The notes under the pieces are model-generated. The model was not told where the DNA came from. It made no database searches and saw only the letters and a list, made by a program, of their open reading frames with translations. Both the position numbers and the translations under genes were made by a program. Positions 43,551 to 50,428 of a stretch of 64,000 nucleotides of DNA are shown one piece after another. The stretch is from JABDGM01 sp046349975 (lineage in GTDB: Bacteria; Planctomycetota; Planctomycetia; Pirellulales; Lacipirellulaceae), in NCBI GenBank assembly GCA_046349975.1, contig JAXMBH010000002.1, positions 186,001 through 250,000 of the forward strand, written 5' to 3'. Each line of letters starts with the position of its first letter. Within the stretch, counting starts at the first letter, position 1.

Positions 43551-43820
43551 TTACTTGCGGATTTCCAAACGTTGCAACAGATCGAGATACTTCTTCGGGT
43601 CGATGCGCTTCACATAATCCAACAAGCGACGTCGCCGGCTGACCATCCCCAACAACCCACGCCGGCTGGCATAGTCCTTGGAGTGCAGTTTCAAATGGTC
43701 GGTCATCTGGGCGATCCGATTGGTGAGCAGCGCAATCTGGATTTCCGGCGAGCCCGAGTCCGAGGCTCCACGGCCAAATTCACCCTTCAGTTGTTGTTTC
43801 CGCTCTTTGGTAAGTTGCAT
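43551..43820 (-). CDS. rpsO: 30S ribosomal protein S15
   Basis: An 89-aa S15 (exact family length) from ATG 43820. Motifs: GSPEIQIALLTNRIAQMTDHL, HSKDYASRRGLLGMVSRRRR and LLDYVKRIDPKKYLDLLQRLEIRK. Binds 16S rRNA helices 20-22. The open frame upstream is non-coding. First gene of the rpsO-pnp pair. Confidence 0.97.
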   Translation of the reverse strand: MQLTKERKQQLKGEFGRGASDSGSPEIQIALLTNRIAQMTDHLKLHSKDYASRRGLLGMVSRRRRLLDYVKRIDPKKYLDLLQRLEIRK

Positions 43821-44315
43821 GACGTTTCCCGTTAGCACCCGCGGCAGCTCATGGCCCGCGGGGCAATCTCGTTCTGGTGCGCTGTGCACTCCCCGGCCGC
43901 ACCGCCTCGCGACGGCCCCGGCTGAGGGTCCTCTGCCTTAGCTAACACCAACTCCTTAAACACTTTGCCGAGACCGCGACCCCAGCCTTCACAGGGACTC
44001 AACGGGCGCCGCCGCCTGGCACGAACTAAAACTCTTGTGATACTAATCGCTGCTTAAACACCTAAGTTTACGGATGCCGCCACGCTTTGCAACCGCAAAA
44101 AGGCCGGGGGGCCCGAAGTTGAGGGTCGGGTGCCAAAACGTGCCGCCTATCGCCAGAAGTGCCAAAAAACAGGCAGCGAGTAGGATGGATTGGCCGTACT
44201 CGTCAACTCATCAATCTGCTGGCTTTGCCCAGCAGTGCTGCCTTGTCGCGTTGACCGTGCAGCTGGAACAGTGTTCGCAATTTCCGACCCCAAGGATCTG
44301 GCAGGCGAATCACTC
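43821..44315. other. intergenic region upstream of rpsO with palindromic repeat
   Basis: No gene. The left part is the rpsO 5' region. The right part (from 44212) is a copy of the CTGCTGGCTTTGCCCAGCAG repeat, which reaches the 3' end of the adjacent PEP-CTERM gene. Confidence 0.5.
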
Positions 44316-44338
44316 CTACACGTTAGCAGTGGTGCCCG
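44212..44338. repeat. copy 1 of the CTGCTGGCTTTGCCCAGCAG repeat
   Basis: TCTGCTGGCTTTGCCCAGCA then GTGCTGCCTTGTCGCGTTGA and TGCAGCTGGAACAGTG, ending in GTTAGCAGTGGTGCCC. Near-identical to 45809-45940 and, in part, 47496-47561. The right end encodes the last residues and stop of the SBBP protein. Confidence 0.85.
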
Positions 44339-45641
44339 CAGATGTCAGCCGCTTCTTTCTGCGACGCTTCACCACCGCCATCACACCGGCAACATACAAC
44401 CACATTGCTGCGCACGGCTCGGGAACATTGTTCGCAAATTTGATAACGAAAGCCCTGCCCGCCAGAGAATTCGGAATCTGAAAGCTCCCTTCCGAATAGC
44501 CGCTAACATAAATGTCGCCGCGTGGGTCTGCCGCGAGCGAAAACGCATTGTCGAGAGCGTCGGAGCCGAACGTCTCCGACCACAGCAAATTGCCCGCAGC
44601 ATCCGACTTTAGGAGAAAGATGTCGTATCGCGATGAAAAATCGTTCGATGACTCGCTCTCACCGCCGGTCACAAAAATGTCTCCAGCCCCGTCGACGCCC
44701 ACGGAATATCCATGGCGAAAGCCCGCCGCCCCATAATTTCGGCTCCACAAGTCGTTCCCCGCGGTGTCGAATTTTTTCAGAAACGCACCAATAGTAAATG
44801 TCGCGCCACCATCCTCGCGTGTCACTGTCACACCGGTCACGTAAATGTGGTCGCTCGCATCAACGGCCAGATCAAGTCCATTGTCTGGAGCCATTCCGAA
44901 CTTCTTGCTCCATAGTAGATTGCCGGCGTTATCGAGTTTTTTCAGATACGCACCGGTAATGGTTCTGCCGCAAATGTAAACATCGCCGCTCGAATCGCTG
45001 ACGATGGCGTTCCCTTCATCGAGTTCGAATTCGCCGACTTGCTTAGTCCACAACGTTTGGCCGTGGTCATCGAATTTCGCCACGAAGGCATCGCGGGTAG
45101 ATAATCCGCCAGCGTTCACTCCCCCCAGCGAACCGTCCGTGTAACCAGTGACATAAATGTTGCCGAAACGATCGATCGTCACCCCCCGGCCTTCATCGTT
45201 TTCTGGAACGCCAAATTGCTGTGACCACAGAACTTGACCCGAACTGTCGAGCTTCGATAAAAAAGCATCGGCCACGCCTCCAAACGCCCCTCCCTGATGC
45301 CCAGCGATGTAGCCGGTCACATACACCTCACCCGCTCGTCCGACCGCCACTCCCCTCGCGCCGTCGCTTTCGCTCGTGCCGAGTTGTTTTGTCCATAGCT
45401 CAGTTCCAGCGGCATCGTATTTTCGCACAAAGGCATCCGTCATTCCGTACCGCACGGGCGCCAGCGTCCCACCCAAACTGTATCCGACAACAATGACATT
45501 CCCAGCTGTATCCGTCGCCACTCCCTGCCCCGATTCGGTCGAAGTGCCAAACTGCCTGAACCACTCCTCGGGGTAGGGCTGTGCTCCTACCCCGCGTGAG
45601 AATAGCACTACGATAACTGTGACAAATAGATGCTTGTGCAC
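44316..45641 (-). CDS. secreted SBBP beta-propeller repeat protein with PEP-CTERM signal
   Basis: A 441-aa protein with signal peptide (VTVIVVLFSRGVGA). At least six repeats of about 55 residues follow the pattern DAFV-K-D-G-LW-QFG-E-GV-D--GN-YVTGY, as in SBBP (beta-propeller) repeats. The C-terminus has VPEPCAAMWLYVAGVMAVV then RRRKKR, a PEP-CTERM sorting signal. The final residues (SAGTTANV) are read from the neighbouring repeat element. Cell-surface role; no enzymatic motif. Confidence 0.85.
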   Translation of the reverse strand: MHKHLFVTVIVVLFSRGVGAQPYPEEWFRQFGTSTESGQGVATDTAGNVIVVGYSLGGTLAPVRYGMTDAFVRKYDAAGTELWTKQLGTSESDGARGVAVGRAGEVYVTGYIAGHQGGAFGGVADAFLSKLDSSGQVLWSQQFGVPENDEGRGVTIDRFGNIYVTGYTDGSLGGVNAGGLSTRDAFVAKFDDHGQTLWTKQVGEFELDEGNAIVSDSSGDVYICGRTITGAYLKKLDNAGNLLWSKKFGMAPDNGLDLAVDASDHIYVTGVTVTREDGGATFTIGAFLKKFDTAGNDLWSRNYGAAGFRHGYSVGVDGAGDIFVTGGESESSNDFSSRYDIFLLKSDAAGNLLWSETFGSDALDNAFSLAADPRGDIYVSGYSEGSFQIPNSLAGRAFVIKFANNVPEPCAAMWLYVAGVMAVVKRRRKKRLTSAGTTANV

Positions 45642-45808
45642 TAGATCGTCCTCCGCAACAGCAGCGGCTCGCAGCTCTGCAAAAAATCAGCTCGACCTAA
45701 AATGCACCATCGAGCCGGACCGCCTTCTTACCCCTAAGGCCGATCCCGCGCTAACGCGCCACGCACATCTACGCCAGGAAAGCCTTGGGCGATCTGCTGG
45801 TAGGGCTC

Positions 45809-45940
45809 GGTGCCACTGCTGGCATTGCCCAGCAGTGCTGTCTTGTCGCGTTGAGCTTGCAGCTGGGACACTGTTTACAGTTTCCAGCCGCAAAGAGTCT
45901 GGCACAAGAAACACTGCTAACAAGTTAGCAGTGGCACCCG
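45809..45940. repeat. copy 2 of the CTGCTGGCTTTGCCCAGCAG repeat, with outer inverted arms
   Basis: Begins GGTGCCACTGCTGG and ends TTAGCAGTGGCACCC, giving outer inverted arms, with the internal hairpin CTGCTGGCATTGCCCAGCAG and the conserved CTTGTCGCGTTGAGC block. About 130 bp, no ORF. Confidence 0.85.
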
Positions 45941-45997
45941 CCGTTTTCAGCACCACGATAACGAGGGTCGCAGGAAAACCCACGTTGTTGTGGGATC

Positions 45998-46041
45998 AAA
46001 AGGTGTCGGAACCATATCAATATTGGTTCCTGACACCTTTT
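45998..46041. repeat. AAGGTGTC(A)GGAACC palindrome, copy 1
   Basis: AAAAGGTGTCGGAACC and GGTTCCTGACACCTTTT in opposite orientation, with ATATCAATATT between. A second copy is at 47567-47612. Confidence 0.8.
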
Positions 46042-46252
46042 ACCTTGCCGCTCCTGTACCGAGCCAACGCAGCCGGTTGCCGACAATGTGCGGTTACAGC
46101 CTATATGCCACCATTTGCGCGGAATTAGAATTTCAAACCAACTTGATCGTCAACCCGCAATCTGGGGAAGTTGTGGGGGGCAGTAGTGGTTGATACGATC
46201 AGGCTTGCATTTTTCCACTTTTATGCAAATGCATTTTACTTGAGTGCAGCTC

Positions 46253-47434
46253 ATGAAATCGAAGATCAAGGTTCTATTCTACATTTGGGCCTATGTTTCC
46301 TTCTCTCAATTAAGCACTGCAACGGAATTCATTCCGCTGGGATTTCTAGATGCCGATGACCGCGTGAGCTCGGCAGTTGCGGTTGATGTGGTGGGAGATG
46401 CGGTCGTTGGGGAGTCAGTCGTAAATGGCCAGGTGACAGCGTTTGTTTGGCGTCAAAACAACGGCATGCTGCCCCTTGAGTTTGCCAACGGCGCAGTTAT
46501 TGCGAACTCGATAAGCGCAGATGGTCAAGTGATCATTGGCCGCGCGCGAACAGCTCAATCCTCCAATGGAGAGTCGTTCTTAACTGGTAGCTCGCAGGCC
46601 TTTACTCTAATTGGAAGCCTTGTCGCGACACCGACTGGCAGTTCTGCACAAGACGTGTCTGCGGATGGTAGTGTCGTTGCAGGCTGGTCGCCCTCCAGTT
46701 CGAAAGCGTTCGAGGCTTATCGTTGGACTCAGCAGCACGGTCTTGAACCATTGGGAACCTTACTCGGCGGAGCCAACTACAGTATCGCGAACGCGATCGC
46801 GCCAGACGGTGATGTAATAGTTGGAGAGTCTGGATCAGTTGAGGGCACTCAGGCTTTTCGATGGTCTCAAGCGGACGGAATGAGCGGGATTGGCGATTTA
46901 GCGGGTGGAAACTTTAGTAGCACAGCGCTTGATGTGTCCGATAACGGCAAAGTGATCGTCGGAGATAGTTCGTCGGCGCAAGGCTTGGAGGCTTTTCGTT
47001 GGGATGAAGTCTCAGGCATGACCGGATTAGGACATTTGTCAACGACTTCGCCGCGCAGCACAGCATTGTCTGTCGCTATCGACGGCTCTGTCATTGTCGG
47101 TACCAGTGGGGACGCCGACGCGACCGCGTTTATTTGGGATCAATCGCACGGGATGCGCTCGCTTCAAGATTTTTTAGCGGCAGACCCAAATCTTATTGGC
47201 GATCTGAATGGTTGGCATCTTATCGCCGCTCAAGGGGTCTCAGCAAATGGCCAGGCAATAGTCGGACGTGGATACAATCCGGAAGGTCAGGTAGAAGCTT
47301 TTCTTGTACGACTGGATGCGCCGCTCAGCGTACCGGAACCAAGAACTTTAGGATTACTTGCTAGTTGTTGTGCCATCTGCCATTGCGCAATCAAGCACCG
47401 GCGAATACCGGGACGGGAAAGGCGACGGGAGTGA
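46253..47434 (+). CDS. HAF-repeat secreted protein with PEP-CTERM signal
   Basis: A 393-aa protein from ATG 46253. Signal-like segment (KIKVLFYIWAYVSFSQL) is followed by repeated units of the form AFRW-GM-LG-LGG--S-A--VS-DG-VIVG (HAF repeats), about eight copies. The C-terminus is VPEPRTLGLLASCCAI then basic KHRRIPGRERRR. No good ribosome site is visible, and the gene is noticeably more AT-rich than its neighbours. Surface-exposed, function unknown. Confidence 0.8.
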   Translation: MKSKIKVLFYIWAYVSFSQLSTATEFIPLGFLDADDRVSSAVAVDVVGDAVVGESVVNGQVTAFVWRQNNGMLPLEFANGAVIANSISADGQVIIGRARTAQSSNGESFLTGSSQAFTLIGSLVATPTGSSAQDVSADGSVVAGWSPSSSKAFEAYRWTQQHGLEPLGTLLGGANYSIANAIAPDGDVIVGESGSVEGTQAFRWSQADGMSGIGDLAGGNFSSTALDVSDNGKVIVGDSSSAQGLEAFRWDEVSGMTGLGHLSTTSPRSTALSVAIDGSVIVGTSGDADATAFIWDQSHGMRSLQDFLAADPNLIGDLNGWHLIAAQGVSANGQAIVGRGYNPEGQVEAFLVRLDAPLSVPEPRTLGLLASCCAICHCAIKHRRIPGRERRRE

Positions 47435-47495
47435 CGGGAGTCATTTAGTGGGAATACGATTTCTTCACGTGATTCTTGTCCCCTCCATTTCCGCC

Positions 47496-47561
47496 GGGTG
47501 CCACTGCTGGCTTTGCCCAGCAGTGCTGCCTTGTCGCGTTGACCTTGCAGCTGGAACACTG
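47496..47561. repeat. copy 3 (partial) of the CTGCTGGCTTTGCCCAGCAG repeat
   Basis: GGGTGCCACTGCTGGCTTTG then CCCAGCAGTGCTGCCTTGTC and TGCAGCTGGAACACTG. The right outer arm is missing; an AAGGTGTC element follows directly. Confidence 0.85.
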
Positions 47562-47566
47562 GGAAG

Positions 47567-47612
47567 AAAAAGGTTGTCAGGAACCGATTGCAGATTTGGC
47601 TCCTGACACCTT
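47567..47612. repeat. AAGGTGTCAGGAACC palindrome, copy 2
   Basis: AAAAAGGTTGTCAGGAACC and GGCTCCTGACACCTT in opposite orientation. Same family as 45998-46041. Confidence 0.75.
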
Positions 47613-47645
47613 GCGACTGGGACGAAGATTACTTTTTCATCGCCG

Positions 47646-48950
47646 CTATTGCGTTACCTTCAGCAACACCCCCTGCCCGGCGGCCAGATACAGGTCTCCG
47701 CTGCACTTAGATAAGTGTCCATCTTCCGGCGAGTATTCTTCGACGCCATCCGCGCTCCCCAAATCTTTAAGTTGCATCTTTGCCGTCCGGTCGAGTGATA
47801 GATTTACCACCACCAGGTGATCCACTGCATCGCCTCGCGACGCAAATTCCCCGATCATCAGCGGCGAATCCGCCTCCAACTTCGTAACCAGTTTCCCCGG
47901 CAGTCGGGGCCCGCCATCCAGCGGCGCCGGCGCCGTGAAGTACACGCCCACAGATGTCATTCCACTAACAATCGGCCCAATCATCTTCAATTGATGATTC
48001 ACCATCTGTAAATAAGACCACGTGGCGCTCCGCTGGTGCGATGGATCGATCGGACAGTAAAGGTATCCCTGCTGCTCGTACTTGTACCAGGAAACGCCGC
48101 GCCCTCCCGCTGCCAGCGTCGTCCACCCCTGCAGCAACAAATTCGCCGGCGAAGGCGTTGTTGTGCCCGGCCGAATCTGAACGCAAGTCACGATGTTCCA
48201 AAACGGCAAGCCGTGCTCCTGCGAAACGCGGCGCACCTCCAGTAAATCTTTGAAGTAGGACGATCCCGTGGCCCGCTCGCGCAAGTCCTGCGAATACTCG
48301 ACCATGTAATTGTCGTAGCTTATGAACTGCGGCTTCACTTCGGTTACATAGCGTTCCAGATAAGTCGTAAAGTCTTTGGCTTCGAGCTGCGAACCGGGCG
48401 CTTCCCCGGGAATTGCGTAACTCGGGAAAAGATTGATATACGCCAGCTTCCCCGGCGCGTGGCGCCGAATCGCGGCCACGATTTTTCCCAAGTAAACAAA
48501 CTGCGATGCCCCCGGTTCGTCGCGGATATAGAATCCGGCACAAGCGGGGCTGTCGTGCGTCTGTTCGACTAGCGTCCGCACGGCCTTGTCGATCTGCTCG
48601 TCGGTGAGGTGAGCCGGCGTGGTGAGTCCCAGAGAGTCATCTGGATGAACGATCGCCCGCAACCCCATCTTTTCACAAGCCGGAAGATCAGCGACCTGCG
48701 GAAAACCGCCATACGTGAAGTTACACTCCGCGAGGCTGGCCAGCCCGTGCACTTGGTCTTCCCGCCCGTCGAACTGCCGCGTTCGGTCCCACGGCAGAAT
48801 TGGGAACGGATCGGTTTGCGGGTGCTTCTCGAAGGGGCTACTGATTCGATCGAGATTTTTTTCAACCGCCGCCTGCTCCTGGCCCTCCGCCGATTTCCCA
48901 CCGACCAATACAAGTGCAATTGTTAGTACATAAAAGCAACGTGCGCACAT
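47646..48950 (-). CDS. secreted glycoside hydrolase-like protein (hypothetical)
   Basis: A 434-aa protein. ATG 48950 has GGGAGGT 6-10 nt upstream and yields a signal peptide (CFYVLTIALVLVGGKSAEG). The body has TIM-barrel-like features: FYIRDEPGASQF (Asp-Glu), INLFPSYA, FISYDNYMVEY, FWNIVTCVQI and GWTTLAAGGRGVSWYKY. A C-terminal beta domain follows (LVVVNLSLDRTAKMQL). It resembles uncharacterised planctomycete beta-galactosidase/GH-like proteins. The catalytic acid is not certain; possible nucleophile/acid are the DEP Glu and a later Glu. Confidence 0.65.
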   Translation of the reverse strand: MCARCFYVLTIALVLVGGKSAEGQEQAAVEKNLDRISSPFEKHPQTDPFPILPWDRTRQFDGREDQVHGLASLAECNFTYGGFPQVADLPACEKMGLRAIVHPDDSLGLTTPAHLTDEQIDKAVRTLVEQTHDSPACAGFYIRDEPGASQFVYLGKIVAAIRRHAPGKLAYINLFPSYAIPGEAPGSQLEAKDFTTYLERYVTEVKPQFISYDNYMVEYSQDLRERATGSSYFKDLLEVRRVSQEHGLPFWNIVTCVQIRPGTTTPSPANLLLQGWTTLAAGGRGVSWYKYEQQGYLYCPIDPSHQRSATWSYLQMVNHQLKMIGPIVSGMTSVGVYFTAPAPLDGGPRLPGKLVTKLEADSPLMIGEFASRGDAVDHLVVVNLSLDRTAKMQLKDLGSADGVEEYSPEDGHLSKCSGDLYLAAGQGVLLKVTQ

Positions 48951-49171
48951 CGTCCTACCTCCCGTGATGCTGGTAGGTGATGATAACACGAGAATCGTCA
49001 AAGGCGACGAGAATAAGTTCCCCGCCGTCCCGTCACACGATACGTACACCCACGAGTAAGATGATGCGCAGGTACAAAATCAGCGCACAAGAAACAGTGC
49101 GCAACGACAGCCTTTTCGCCGCTTATAGCGATTGGATGACGACAGATGCGAGAAGCACCACCTACTTGTCG

Positions 49172-50224
49172 CTACGCCGGCTTCGTGCCCTTCGGGATAT
49201 CGCGCAGTCGCACCACGTCCCAGGCCAGGCCGACCTTTTCCATGATCCAGATCATGTAGTAGGTCACGTCGATTTCCCACCAGCGATGCCCTTGCGAGGC
49301 GACGCGCTGATAGGCGTGGTGGTTATTGTGCCAACCCTCGCCAAAGGCGAGCAGGCCAACCCACCAGAGATTGCGGCTATCGTCGGTCGTTTCATATCGC
49401 CGGTAGCCCCACATGTGCGTCACGGAGTTGATCATCCAGGTCACGTGCAGCACGTATACCATCCGTACGCCGAGGCCCCAGAGCACCATCGAGAGGCCGG
49501 CCCGCCAGCCGCCGAGGCCGATGTTCGTGCCGAAGTAGCCAATCGCAAATAGCACGATGCCGGTCGCAATGTGCGACGGCAGAAACAGGTGGTGAATCAC
49601 CACCATCATCTTGTCTTTGAGAATATCGGGAGCGTACTTTTCGACTAGCTCCTTATGCCACCGCCGGCCGAAGTTCGGCATGAACCACAGCATGTGGCTC
49701 CACCACTTGCCGTCGCGCGGCGAATGCGGGTCGCCTTCCTTGTCGCTGAAGTAGTGATGCTTGCGATGATTCGCGACCCACGTGAGAGCCGAGCCTTCGC
49801 CTGAAAGCCCGCCCAAGAACGCGAGCAGCCACCGCACCGGCCGATACGTTTTGAACGCCCCATGTGTGAGGCAGCGATGATAACCCATACAAACGCCACC
49901 CGCCCCGGTGGCCACGATCAGCACGGCACAGGCAATGAGGCCCTGCCAGCTGAAGTAGAATGGCGCCACGACGGCCAGCAAATGCACGATCGTAATCCAC
50001 GCGACCACCGGCCAATCGATGCCCTGCTTCAGCAATTCAACCGCGCCTGCCCCGGGTTCCTGCATGCCGTCATCGCGCAGCGCTTCGGGCGTCATGGCCA
50101 GCGTATCGCCTGCCATGGCTGCCTCTTCGCGCGCCGCGGGCAGTAACCCGGGCGTCAAAGTTTGCCCATTGCGCACATTTTGTTTCTCGCGAGACAACAA
50201 GCCGATCGAGTCCTGATCGTTCAT
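49172..50224 (-). CDS. acyl-CoA/acyl-lipid delta-9 fatty acid desaturase
   Basis: A 350-aa membrane di-iron desaturase. The three histidine boxes are HRCLTH, HRKHH and HNNHH, with four membrane segments and the GGLSGEGSALTWVANHRKHH and LLAFGEGWHNNHHAYQ contexts of stearoyl-CoA-type desaturases. It makes unsaturated fatty acyl chains for membrane fluidity. A strong palindromic operator lies about 55 nt upstream. Confidence 0.92.
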   Translation of the reverse strand: MNDQDSIGLLSREKQNVRNGQTLTPGLLPAAREEAAMAGDTLAMTPEALRDDGMQEPGAGAVELLKQGIDWPVVAWITIVHLLAVVAPFYFSWQGLIACAVLIVATGAGGVCMGYHRCLTHGAFKTYRPVRWLLAFLGGLSGEGSALTWVANHRKHHYFSDKEGDPHSPRDGKWWSHMLWFMPNFGRRWHKELVEKYAPDILKDKMMVVIHHLFLPSHIATGIVLFAIGYFGTNIGLGGWRAGLSMVLWGLGVRMVYVLHVTWMINSVTHMWGYRRYETTDDSRNLWWVGLLAFGEGWHNNHHAYQRVASQGHRWWEIDVTYYMIWIMEKVGLAWDVVRLRDIPKGTKPA

Positions 50225-50277
50225 TTCCGAGATTCCGTATGAAAAGGTTCTTAACTAGCTAGATTTAACGGGGCTCG

Positions 50278-50302
50278 CTTATTGATACGGTGTATCAATA
50301 AG
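50278..50302. promoter_or_regulatory. perfect 11-bp inverted repeat operator upstream of the desaturase
   Basis: CTTATTGATAC-GGT-GTATCAATAAG: two perfectly complementary 11-nt arms with a 3-nt centre. The size and TTGATAC/GTATCAA half sites are typical of TetR-family operators. It lies 54 nt upstream of the desaturase start, between it and comEC, with no gene in between. Regulator not in window. Confidence 0.75.
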
Positions 50303-50428
50303 AGGAGCTACCAATGATATGCGCGCGGATTAGGCCGGGCTACCCCAAACACGGTTTTTCCCCAGGCTTCCCAAATCGCAACGCACCATCCGTACTACGT
50401 GTAATTCGTCGCCGCCGTTCCCAGATTG

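Larger units (their letters stand above)
45642..46252. other. intergenic region with two repeat elements
   Basis: No gene. It holds the second copy of the TGCCACTGCTGG repeat (45809-45940) and an AAGGTGTC palindrome (45998-46041), and lies between two divergent PEP-CTERM genes. Confidence 0.55.
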
